Position numbers and translations under genes: made by a program
Shown: positions 13,562 to 20,543 of the stretch, one piece after another
Layout: every line of letters begins with the position of its first letter
How positions within the stretch are numbered: the first letter of the stretch is position 1
Virus record (IMG/VR): IMGVR_UViG_3300033150_001932
Location: 1-30,344 of that record
Direction: 5' to 3' (one strand)
DNA length: 30,344 nt
From: a virus
Notes under the pieces: model-generated
Databases searched by the model: none
What the model was told of the DNA's origin: nothing
What the model saw: the letters and a program-made list of their open reading frames with translations, nothing else

Positions 13562-14767
13562 ATGGCATATAAATTCTCTCCACCTGACAAACAAATATAC
13601 AAGTCCTTGCAAGAGGACGCGCGCGCTTTCTACGCAGAGGCGCAGATAAGGCGCAAGGAAGGCGGCGCAGACTACCTGCTGGAGCTGGACCCGCCCGACC
13701 CAGTGCAGGACGCGGAGGCGGTGAAATACTACGAGCAGCAATTGATCGCCGGCATCCGTGGCAGTGGCAAGGCGGCCGAGCATAATGCCGAGCTGATGAG
13801 CCCGCGGCGGCGTGCCGAGATTCACGAATGGGCGCGCAAGCGGGCCAACGTGCAGCGCTACATCGCGAAGGCTGCCGGGTCGAACCCCATACTCACGTTG
13901 AAGGATTTCTTCGTGGATACGGGGGTGACGGCCCTCTTCCCGGCCTACGTCGAGACCCGCATACAGCAGGGGCGGCTACAAACCTCGCTGGTTAGCGAGT
14001 TGGTATTTGCCGATGAAACAGCATCCAGCCCGCGGGCCACGGCGCTGTACTTCAGCGACACTGCGGCCGATCGCACACTGTTGAAGACCAACGAGGGTGC
14101 GGAGCTGCCGGCCACGGAATTCTCGGTGGCGGACAGTACCATCACCCTGTATAAGTACGGGCGACAGTTGCAGTTCAGCTACGAGTCGCTGGATTCGCAG
14201 AACATCGATGCAGTCGGCAACATGCTGACCCGTATAGGGCAACAGATAGGTATCAACGAAACCGACATGCTATTGAATATCGCCATAGCCGGAGATGGAA
14301 CCACGGCGGGGGCCGCGGAGACGGACAGCACCGACACCGACGTCGCTTCTGCGGGGACCATCGCATTCAGCGACCTGCTGAACTGGTTCTACGCGACAGG
14401 CAATCCCGCCTACCAGCTGGACAAGGCGGTGGCGGGTGCCACGGACCTCAAGCTGATAGCGGACTTGGCCGAGTTCGCCGACGTGGAGTACATCACGGGC
14501 CAGGGTAGCCTGCCCATTCCCACGCCGGTCGGCATCCGCTACTTCTGGTGGGACGGTGGCGTGAGCGGTTCGTCTTATGTTGACCGGCTGGTTATCGGCT
14601 TCGACAGCTCGGCGGCCATGATGAGGTACACTTACGGCGGCTTCATCGAGGAGGCCGACAGGCTCATCACCCGCCAGGTGCACCGGCACACGTTCAGCTA
14701 CTACGTCGGGTTCCGCAAGTTCGACGCGACCGCGGTACAGGTCCTCGACGTGAATGCGGTGCTCTAA
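13562..14767 (+). CDS. major capsid protein (HK97 fold)
   Basis: A 401-aa protein. The helical, charged first 110 residues look like a delta domain that the upstream protease could remove. The body shows HK97-fold landmarks: an N-arm region, an extended E-loop part ('VSELVFADETASSPRATALYF'), 'LYKYGRQLQFSYESLDSQNID' leading into the spine helix, and a C-terminal P-domain stretch ('ADRLITRQVHRHTFSYYVGFRKFDATAVQVLDVNA') that is very typical of phage major capsid proteins. It lies between the decoration-like and fibre-like genes. About 415 copies would be the norm for a T=7 head. Confidence 0.88.
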   Translation: MAYKFSPPDKQIYKSLQEDARAFYAEAQIRRKEGGADYLLELDPPDPVQDAEAVKYYEQQLIAGIRGSGKAAEHNAELMSPRRRAEIHEWARKRANVQRYIAKAAGSNPILTLKDFFVDTGVTALFPAYVETRIQQGRLQTSLVSELVFADETASSPRATALYFSDTAADRTLLKTNEGAELPATEFSVADSTITLYKYGRQLQFSYESLDSQNIDAVGNMLTRIGQQIGINETDMLLNIAIAGDGTTAGAAETDSTDTDVASAGTIAFSDLLNWFYATGNPAYQLDKAVAGATDLKLIADLAEFADVEYITGQGSLPIPTPVGIRYFWWDGGVSGSSYVDRLVIGFDSSAAMMRYTYGGFIEEADRLITRQVHRHTFSYYVGFRKFDATAVQVLDVNAVL

Positions 14768-14779
14768 GGAGGTGGTCAC

Positions 14780-15295
14780 ATGGCAAAGCCAATGAAGGCC
14801 TGGTTCAAGGCCGGCGTGATTGACGCGACCGAACTGGCTGCCAATTCCGTGGGCACCTCGGAGCTGAGCGCGGCGAGCGTGACGAACGCCAAGCTGGCCA
14901 ACCCGAACCACTATTTCGTGGTGGGGCCGTTCGTGGCGGCGGGCACGGCAAGTGACGGCGACCGGATCGGCACCTTCGGGATGCCGGTGGATGCCACGTT
15001 CGTGGGCCTGTACGTGAACCTGAGCACGGTAATGACGGCGCAGTCGGCGGTGTTCGACTGCCATATCCTGAGTAATGCGTCGAGTAGCGCGGCCAGTGCG
15101 AACTCGGTCTTCGGCACGGGCAGCAAGCTCAACGTGCCGTCAACCGTGGATGCATTCGAGACGCGCAGCGGCGTGAGCAGCGGGACACTGACGACCGCGT
15201 CTGCAGGCAACGTGGTGCTCATCGACGTGCATGAAGCCGGCAGCACGGCGGGCGGGATAACTGCCTACGCGCTGTTCAAGGTGGCGCACGTTTAG
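14780..15295 (+). CDS. fibre-like structural protein (head fibre candidate)
   Basis: A 171-aa protein beside the capsid gene with TAAGGAGGTGG upstream. The N-terminus has a phage-fibre repeat style, 'IDATELAANSVGTSELSAAS...NAKLA', where 'T-A-x-L/K-L' units form a triple helical stalk. The rest is Ser/Ala/Thr/Gly-rich beta sandwich ('VGPFVAAGTASDGDRIGTF', 'TASAGNVVLIDVHEAG'). Head-fibre proteins of siphophages have this build and position. It is the last gene before a strong hairpin. Confidence 0.65.
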   Translation: MAKPMKAWFKAGVIDATELAANSVGTSELSAASVTNAKLANPNHYFVVGPFVAAGTASDGDRIGTFGMPVDATFVGLYVNLSTVMTAQSAVFDCHILSNASSSAASANSVFGTGSKLNVPSTVDAFETRSGVSSGTLTTASAGNVVLIDVHEAGSTAGGITAYALFKVAHV

Positions 15296-15301
15296 AAAAC
15301 A

Positions 15302-15331
15302 GGGGGCCGTCGCGATTACTCGACGGCCCCC
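15302..15331 (+). terminator. perfect 11-bp GC hairpin after the capsid block
   Basis: GGGGGCCGTCG (15302-15312) and CGACGGCCCCC (15321-15331) pair perfectly around an 8-nt loop, starting 7 nt after the stop of the fibre-like gene. No run of T follows on the + strand (GGAATAAAAT). On the minus strand the stem is followed by TGTTTTC. It may terminate partially, protect the 3' end of capsid mRNA, or act in both directions. Confidence 0.65.
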
Positions 15332-15359
15332 GGAATAAAATCACAAAGGGGGAGTGAAA

Positions 15360-15644
15360 ATGTCGTGGGCTAGTTGTAGCGGAACTTTGGGGGTTGGACC
15401 GCGACTCATTGGATGGGCAATATGCGGGGTATGTAAAGAAGAAGTTCCCATGTTCGAGGACAGCGGAGGCTTGCTCCCGGCTCATGAATTGCCTGGCCCG
15501 GGCCAGCCAGGAGGATGTGTCGCACCCACCATTTTTGAATTGGGGGCAGCCGGGATCACACCGTGTCCAGGCTCGGGGAAGCCACCGCTCAAGTGGATTA
15601 AGGACTATCGGAAAGAAGACAACGAGTGGCCCATCACCACCTAG
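15360..15644 (+). CDS. small zinc-finger-like protein
   Basis: A 94-aa protein at ATG 15360 with AAAGGGGGAG 5 nt upstream. It contains 'ICGVCKEEVPMFED', then 'LLPAHELPG', then 'GITPCPGSGKPP', a C-x2-C...H...CPGSG layout like the small zinc-binding proteins seen in many phage genomes. No catalytic motif is visible. A competing frame beginning at 15394 is open over the same stretch but lacks a ribosome-binding site. It starts the glycosyltransferase block after the hairpin. Confidence 0.65.
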   Translation: MSWASCSGTLGVGPRLIGWAICGVCKEEVPMFEDSGGLLPAHELPGPGQPGGCVAPTIFELGAAGITPCPGSGKPPLKWIKDYRKEDNEWPITT

Positions 15645-15655
15645 GGGGAGCGGCA

Positions 15656-17225
15656 ATGCGGATAGGAGTAGCGAGCAGCAACCTCAACTTCGCAAAGGGC
15701 CTTATCGCGGAACTTGACAAGCGTGACCACACGGGCGATTGCCTGCTGTACGAACAGCCTGCTGTACGAACACACCGCCGACCTCGCCTCTAACATGATG
15801 CAACTCGGCGGGATGTTCGCAACCTGCGACGTGATATTCGTGGACTTTGCCCAATGGCCGCTACCGGTGGTGCTGGAGAAGTTCCCCGGCCGGGTAATAG
15901 TCCGCCTGCACCGCGTGGAGCTGTACAACGAAGAACTCTACAAGCTGCCGTGGGGGCGTTGCGAGACGCTGGTATTCATTGCCGAGCATGTACAGCGGCG
16001 GTTCCTCGAGCGGCTGGAGGCAGCAGGCGGCCAAATGCCCAAGTCGGTGCGTTGCCTGGGGCACGTGGGCGTGGACTTGGAGCGCTTTGCCTTCCGCGAA
16101 CGCAACTGGGAACCGCCGTGGCGGATACTGTTGGCCGGGCAACTGGTGCCCAAGAAGCGGCAGTACACGGCGATACAGATGCTGGCCGACCTGCCCGAGG
16201 AATTCCACCTCACCGTGGTAGGCAGCGGCGGGCAGCAAACCGGCTATGGCAATCCCGAGTACCACGTCAACTGCCAAGACCTGGTGGAGGAGCTGGGTTT
16301 GCGGGGGCGAGTGACTGGCCTGCCCTCGATGCCGCAGGAGCAGCTTGCCGAGGAGATGGGCAAGCACCACCTGGTGCTGTCGGCCAGCAACGAGGAGGGC
16401 TGCCATACCGTGGTCGCGGAGGGCATGGCAACGGGGCTGGTGCCGCTGGTGAACCGTTGGCGCGGAGCCAAGCACATGTACCCCGCGCGGTGGGTCTGGG
16501 GTAGCCCCAAGGAGCTGTATATATTATGCCGGCGCTGGGCACGGTACGGCGAGGCGCGCAAGGCCAAGCTGTCCACCGAGATGAGTGAATGGGCGCAGCG
16601 CTGGGATGCAGCGAAGCTCAATGCCGAACTAGCCGACATAATCGCAGGGCCGCTGCCCACGGAAGAGCAGTTCTACGACGCCCACCTCGAGCACCAGGCA
16701 CAGCAGTGGGGCAACCCGCGGCAGCAACGTTGCTTGGGCCTGCTGATGGACAATACCAAGAGCGGGGATAAATGCCTGGACGTGGGCTGTGGCGCCGGCT
16801 ACGTGGTGGCGCGCGCGGCGGAGGCGGGCCGCGTCGTGCTGGGCGTGGACATCAGCAAGCGGTTATTGCAGTTCGCCGCCGAGCATGCACCGCCGCAGGC
16901 AAAGTTCCTACAGCTGGACATCAGGCAGCAAGTGCCCCGCGGCCCGTGGGCGGCGATAAGCATGTTCGATGCCCTCGAGCATATACCCTCCGCGGACAGG
17001 CGCAAGGTCCTGCGGGGGCTGACGCGGCAACTTGCAGAGGGCGGCAGGCTGCTACTCACCTTCCCGTGGGGAACGGGCGACGCCTCGCAACCATACGAGG
17101 AGCCGGTACACCCCAAGACAGTGGCGAAATACCTGGTCGAGGAGTGCGGGTGCACGGTAGTCCGCTCCGAGCCGCTTGACGAGACGTACTTTTGCCTGGT
17201 CGCAGAGAAGGGGGAGTGCGCATGA
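15656..17225 (+). CDS. glycosyltransferase-methyltransferase fusion, 5' end frameshifted by a 16-bp duplication
   Basis: ATG 15656 follows AGGGGGAG and opens 'MRIGVASSNLNFAKGLIAEL', a GT-B style first strand. At 15741-15772 a 16-bp unit is present twice, and the frame runs into TAA at 15791. With one copy removed it reads straight into the long downstream frame (LLYEHTADLASNMM...), giving a 517-aa protein. That frame encodes a GT4 glycosyltransferase ('WRILLAGQLVPKKRQY', 'LVLSASNEEGCHTVVAEGMA') and then a class I SAM methyltransferase ('CLDVGCGAGYVVARAAEAG', 'LGVDIS', 'MFDALEHIPS'). As written, only re-initiation at ATG 15795, 1 nt after the stop, would express most of the protein. The 3' end overlaps the next glycosyltransferase by 4 nt (ATGA). 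Confidence 0.82.
15741..15772 (+). repeat. 16-bp tandem duplication (two copies)
   Basis: GCCTGCTGTACGAACA occurs twice, head to tail, at 15741-15756 and 15757-15772. Because 16 is not a multiple of three, the second copy shifts the frame of the glycosyltransferase gene. Deleting one copy restores an uninterrupted frame. Confidence 0.95.
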
Positions 17226-18256
17226 GCATCAAGGTACTGCACTGGTCGCTGTTCGCACCGAACCGTTCCGGCATGTACCACACGACCAAGGACCTGGTAA
17301 TTGCCCAGCAGGCCGCGGGTATCGACGCGCAGATGGTGTGTGCCTTTCGGCCGGAGACGGTGCACGCCGACGGCGACTTCCGCACGGTCACCAGCAAGTG
17401 GAAGGACGTGGCGGACATCTACGTGCTGAGTAGCCGTATCAACCCGCCGGCCTACAACGACGGCACGCCGATAGTGTTCCTGCTGCACGGTCACCCGCTG
17501 TACTCGTGGCAGTCGGAGCTGTACGGGCTGGAGCCGGCGAATCCCACGCCTTGGACTACGAGCCTGCGGTATTTCGGTGAGCAGTGCATCCAGCGCTTCG
17601 TGACGTTCTGGCCCGACCAGCTACCCTACTGGCAGGCACTGGACGGCCCGCGCAAGGAGAGCCGCGTGCGGCTGGTGCCGCGGGGCATCATGTTCGGTGA
17701 CAGGTTCACGCCGCAGGGTCCAAAGGAGGAGCTTGCCGGCGATCCCGTTCTGGTGATTGCCGACCAGTTCCGGTTGTTCAAGGACTCGTTTGCATTATGG
17801 TTCGCGGCGCGCGAGTTCCAGAAGCGTCACCCGGAGGCGCGACTGCACATGTACGTCATACCGCCCGCCGACACCAAGCCGGGCGAGGCGATACGGCGGG
17901 TCATATCCGAGTCGGAATTGCGCTACGTGGTGGGGAGCCTCAATCCCATACACGAGCACATCGAGCGAGTGTTCCGCGCTGCCGACATCGTCCTCACCTC
18001 GGTAATCAGCGAGAGTCGCGTGGCCTTGGAGGCCATGGCGTGCGGTGCAGATGTTGTAAGCCAATTCTGTGACGGGACGCACGAGGCCTGTTTCCGCAGT
18101 CCCGCCACGATAGCCGATACGATCGAGAAGGTATGGCTGGAGCGGCAAGAGGAAGGCCCGGGGCGGCGCGAACGGTTATCCCGGGAGGTGCGCGAGAGGT
18201 TCGATATCCGCCGCACCGTGGAGGGCATGAGGCAGGTATACGAGGAGTTACTGTGA
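17222..18256 (+). CDS. GT4-family glycosyltransferase
   Basis: A 344-aa GT-B fold enzyme. It begins 'MSIKVLHWSLFAPNRSGMYHT', the usual GT4 first strand with its glycine-containing acceptor loop. It carries 'LVPRGIMFGDRFTPQG' at the domain junction, 'VLVIADQFRLFKDSFALWFA' as the donor-binding strand, and 'AADIVLTSVISESRVALEAMACG', the conserved ExxxxxAMACG nucleotide-sugar motif. It would transfer a sugar from an NDP-sugar to an acceptor that the sequence does not reveal. ATG 17222 overlaps the preceding stop by 4 nt and has AAGGGGGAG upstream, so the two transferases are co-translated. They form a cassette inside the structural genes. Confidence 0.85.
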   Translation: MSIKVLHWSLFAPNRSGMYHTTKDLVIAQQAAGIDAQMVCAFRPETVHADGDFRTVTSKWKDVADIYVLSSRINPPAYNDGTPIVFLLHGHPLYSWQSELYGLEPANPTPWTTSLRYFGEQCIQRFVTFWPDQLPYWQALDGPRKESRVRLVPRGIMFGDRFTPQGPKEELAGDPVLVIADQFRLFKDSFALWFAAREFQKRHPEARLHMYVIPPADTKPGEAIRRVISESELRYVVGSLNPIHEHIERVFRAADIVLTSVISESRVALEAMACGADVVSQFCDGTHEACFRSPATIADTIEKVWLERQEEGPGRRERLSREVRERFDIRRTVEGMRQVYEELL

Positions 18257-18259
18257 GCA

Positions 18260-18754
18260 ATGGCACTCATAACACGTGATGAATTGCGGCGCGAGGGGCG
18301 CTTCACGCCGGGTGAGTTTGACTGGGACGACCAAATCGAGGGTGAGCTGGACGCCTACCTGGACGACGTGATAGCGCGGGCATCAGCGAGGCTGCAGAAG
18401 GACGTGGGAGACGCAACGTATGCAACGACGGATGCGACTGATGCCGCACTATTGAAAGAGGCGGAACTACACATGGCGATGGTCTTGTGCCTCTCGCGCC
18501 GCCTCAATATCCTATCCAGCCGGCCGGAGGAAGCGCCGCCGACAGAATACATAGACCTGAACACGTTGGCAAACCTTATCGACTGGCACCGGCGGCAATA
18601 CGACGAGCTGATAGCACCATTCGAGACCGAGACCGCGGAGGAGCCAGGACTGGCATGGACAATGACTTCTATCGGCGTGGATGAGACCAAGACTGACGAC
18701 TACAGCAAGGTACGGCACGGCAACTTGCCCACCAGCCAACACGGGGTAGACTGA
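18260..18754 (+). CDS. head-tail connector (adaptor) protein
   Basis: A 164-aa, mostly helical acidic protein opening 'ALITRDELRREGRFTPGEFDWDDQIEGELDAYLDDVIARASARLQ'-like. A helical bundle of this type with early Asp/Glu, then 'LLKEAELHMAMVLCLSRRL', is characteristic of HK97 gp6/SPP1 gp15-type adaptors that bind below the portal. It precedes a gp10-like gene, the normal order. GAGGAG lies about 12 nt before ATG 18260. Function is inferred from helix pattern and gene order. Confidence 0.72.
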   Translation: MALITRDELRREGRFTPGEFDWDDQIEGELDAYLDDVIARASARLQKDVGDATYATTDATDAALLKEAELHMAMVLCLSRRLNILSSRPEEAPPTEYIDLNTLANLIDWHRRQYDELIAPFETETAEEPGLAWTMTSIGVDETKTDDYSKVRHGNLPTSQHGVD

Positions 18755-18755
18755 C

Positions 18756-19271
18756 ATGGCACGAGCAAACAGCTTCAAGGAGCTTAAGCAGCTAATGCAG
18801 GAGCGCGGTCTACAGGTGAGGGTGGCAATGGAGGCAGCACTCAAGGAACATACCAGCCGGGTGTATAGCCGTTGCAAGGAGTTGTTGAACTCGGAGATAT
18901 ACAGCATACCAGAGGACATAGCGCAATACAGCATAGGCACCGGGCGGCGAGTACGCAGGACAATCAAGGTGCGGACCAAGGCGGGCACACTGAAGGTCAA
19001 GGGCGGCAAGAAGAAATGGCGCCGGACAGGCAACCTGCGCAACTCGGAGCGCATGCGCATATACGGCCTAATCGCGGAAATACGCAATGATGCCGCGTAT
19101 GCACTGCCACGGCATGACCTGGGCCTGCCGGCAGGCCACCCGGACGCGATAGAAGGCAGCAAGCGAAAATCATGGCGGATAGCACCGTGGCGCAAGCGTG
19201 CAGTGCGTGAAGAGGAGCCTAACAGGTTGCCTCGATTCCGCGAGGCGGTGCTGGATGTATTGCGCAAGTGA
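18756..19271 (+). CDS. HK97 gp10-like tail-completion/neck protein
   Basis: A 171-aa basic protein with a long helix at the start (FKELKQLMQERGLQVRVAME, ending in 'YSRCKELL'). A central 'RTGNLRNSERMRIYGLIAEIRNDAAYAL' follows, the hallmark of HK97 gp10-like neck proteins where 'TGxLRxS' leads to 'NxAxYA'. The C-terminus is very basic and then helical (LPRFREAVLDVLRK). The ATG is 1 nt past the previous stop, indicating coupled translation. It would cap the tail or join it to the head. Confidence 0.75.
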   Translation: MARANSFKELKQLMQERGLQVRVAMEAALKEHTSRVYSRCKELLNSEIYSIPEDIAQYSIGTGRRVRRTIKVRTKAGTLKVKGGKKKWRRTGNLRNSERMRIYGLIAEIRNDAAYALPRHDLGLPAGHPDAIEGSKRKSWRIAPWRKRAVREEEPNRLPRFREAVLDVLRK

Positions 19272-19277
19272 ATGGAT

Positions 19278-19357
19278 TGGGCGGTGGCGGCGCAGTCCTG
19301 CCGTAGGGCGGGACCAGGCGCCGTGGCGGTTCTGCTCCCCCGGCCGCTGACCGCCCA
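19278..19357 (+). other. branched inverted-repeat element in the gap before the tail-tube gene
   Basis: The gap 19272-19403 has no gene. TGGGCGGT (19278-19285) pairs with ACCGCCCA (19350-19357), continued by GCGGC (19287-19291) with GCCGC (19343-19347). Inside, GTCCTGCC (19295-19302) pairs with GGCGGGAC (19307-19314) around GTAG (one G-T pair). CAG/CCG with CGG/CTG (19315-19334) gives a weaker third arm. This is a three-way-junction fold. No T-run follows. Downstream GAGGAGTG serves the tail-tube start. Confidence 0.5.
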
Positions 19358-19403
19358 TTGAATTGCGACACGTGGGGGAATCCATAGGTAGAGGAGTGTC
19401 AAG

Positions 19404-19784
19404 ATGGCAAACAAGAGCGGGTACGGGGCCAGCCTGACCGTGGGCAGCTACACCGGCGCAGAGCTGACCGAGGTTGGGGTGGCGATGGACAACGAGGCCA
19501 TTGACGTGGCTGACTTGGCCGATTACATTGCCCAGGTGGACGTTGGCCAGACGACGGTGGTAGTGACCGGGCGGGCCAACTACAATGCGACCGTGCACTT
19601 CCTGAGCATGGTAGTCAGTGCATCGTCAAGTGCTGCCAGCGTGGGCGTGACCATTACGGACCCGGCTGGCAGTGTCGTGCTGTCTGGTGCTGGCTTCGTG
19701 ACACGCGGCACCTGGACGGCACCCAAGGGCGGCGCTATCAACCAGGAAGTCGCCGTGCGCATTAACACGTTGTCGGTGCCATAA
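19404..19784 (+). CDS. major tail (tube) protein
   Basis: A 126-aa protein rich in Gly, Ala, Thr and Val, made of beta strands ('GYGASLTVGSYTGAELTEVGVAM', 'AIDVADLADYIAQVDVGQTTVVVTGRANYN', 'GGAINQEVAVRINTLSVP'). The composition, its position just before the frameshifted chaperone and tape measure, and its own strong GAGGAG site 8 nt before the ATG all fit a compact siphophage tail-tube subunit. It is shorter than many tube proteins but about the size of minimal ones. Confidence 0.75.
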   Translation: MANKSGYGASLTVGSYTGAELTEVGVAMDNEAIDVADLADYIAQVDVGQTTVVVTGRANYNATVHFLSMVVSASSSAASVGVTITDPAGSVVLSGAGFVTRGTWTAPKGGAINQEVAVRINTLSVP

Positions 19785-19807
19785 CCGACGGCATGCAGGG
19801 GGAGTGA

Positions 19808-20371
19808 ATGATGAACGACAAGGAAGAGAAAATCGAAGAGACCGAGGAGCGTTTCTTGTCGCTGGATGACTTGCCTGACGTGGAATCGGCTTATCCGCGG
19901 CGCAAGCTGTGGGTGCCGGAGTGGCGGCGCTGGGTGTGGGTCTGGGCGCTCGACATAGGCGCCGAGGGGCGCATCCGCGAGACAATGGAAGCTCTGCCCT
20001 CGCTCGATGCCGACGCGAAGCTACGCAGGGCGATGGTGCGGCGGGTCATCGAGGCCGTGCGCGTCAGCGGCGAGCTGGACGAGAACGGCAAGCCGCCGGC
20101 ACCACTGTTCGACCTCAAGACGCATTTCGGCTGGTTGGAACGGCAGCCGATTGGTGCAATCACGCGGATATGCCGCCTCTCGCAACAACTCGACGGGCAG
20201 GACGAGGGGACATTGGAGCGGATGGAGGCTTTTTTCGAGATGCTGCCGGCGGTGCTCGGCTGCTTGAAGCATATCGCTTCTGTATCCGGCGCTTGCACCG
20301 GCTGCCCGCAGAACTCCCAGGAGACCTGCCCGCTCGTGCTTTCTGGGCGGCTGTCGCTGCTGACAGGGTAA
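19808..20371 (+). CDS. tail assembly chaperone, zero-frame product (gpG-like)
   Basis: A 187-aa protein between tail tube and tape measure, where lambda has G. It starts at ATG 19808 (a second ATG follows directly) after GGGGGAGTGA. The first 140 residues are acidic and Trp-rich (PEWRRWVWVWALDIGAEGR) and helical. A zero-frame tail holds 'CTGCPQNSQETCPL' and ends at TAA 20371. A T TTT TTC heptamer at 20230-20236 is in the right phase for -1 slippage to the downstream frame. GC-rich third positions in the zero frame continue up to its stop, so this product is likely made in full as well. Confidence 0.78.
   Translation: MMNDKEEKIEETEERFLSLDDLPDVESAYPRRKLWVPEWRRWVWVWALDIGAEGRIRETMEALPSLDADAKLRRAMVRRVIEAVRVSGELDENGKPPAPLFDLKTHFGWLERQPIGAITRICRLSQQLDGQDEGTLERMEAFFEMLPAVLGCLKHIASVSGACTGCPQNSQETCPLVLSGRLSLLTG
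20230..20236 (+). promoter_or_regulatory. -1 ribosomal frameshift site (T TTT TTC)
   Basis: The zero-frame codons GCT TTT TTC contain the canonical X XXY YYZ heptamer T TTT TTC. Slipping back one base lets both Phe tRNAs re-pair and moves the ribosome into the frame ending at 20532. GC-rich sequence follows and could supply a stimulating stem. Confidence 0.65.
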
Positions 20372-20532
20372 TTAGCGAGCAGGAAAATGCCTACGTATGC
20401 CCAGATTGCTACGAGAAGCATATCGAGCCGCGGCGCGAATGTGTCTTTTGCGGCAGGACTGAGGCAGATGTACGTTCCCAACAGCGGGCGCGGGCCATGG
20501 CACAGGCAGAGTTGGGACGCGCACGGGGCTGA
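20236..20532 (+). CDS. -1 frame extension of the tail assembly chaperone (gpGT-like) with zinc finger
   Basis: The frame entered by -1 slippage continues for 98 codons past the slippery site and past the zero-frame stop, ending at TGA 20532, 12 nt before the tape-measure gene. A fusion starting at 19808 would be about 241 aa. The extension carries 'YVCPDCYEKHI' and 'RECVFCGRTEADV', a C-x2-C/C-x2-C zinc site, and a helical Ala/Arg-rich end. The extension's equivalent in lambda (T domain) binds the tail tube, while the G part binds the tape measure. Third-position composition is weaker in the overlap, so the true shift point might lie later than 20236. Confidence 0.65.
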   Translation, partial: RDAAGGARLLEAYRFCIRRLHRLPAELPGDLPARAFWAAVAADRVISEQENAYVCPDCYEKHIEPRRECVFCGRTEADVRSQQRARAMAQAELGRARG

Positions 20533-20543
20533 GTGACTGAACA

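Noticed and set aside
14270-15064. Minus-strand frame of 264 codons opposite the capsid and fibre-like genes
   Set aside because: His/Arg-rich low-complexity translation, no start signals, and the + strand genes are well supported.
15394-15717. Alternative frame of 107 codons overlapping the 15360 gene
   Set aside because: No ribosome-binding site and it crosses the start of the glycosyltransferase gene; the 15360 frame has a strong site and a C-x2-C...H...CPGSG pattern.
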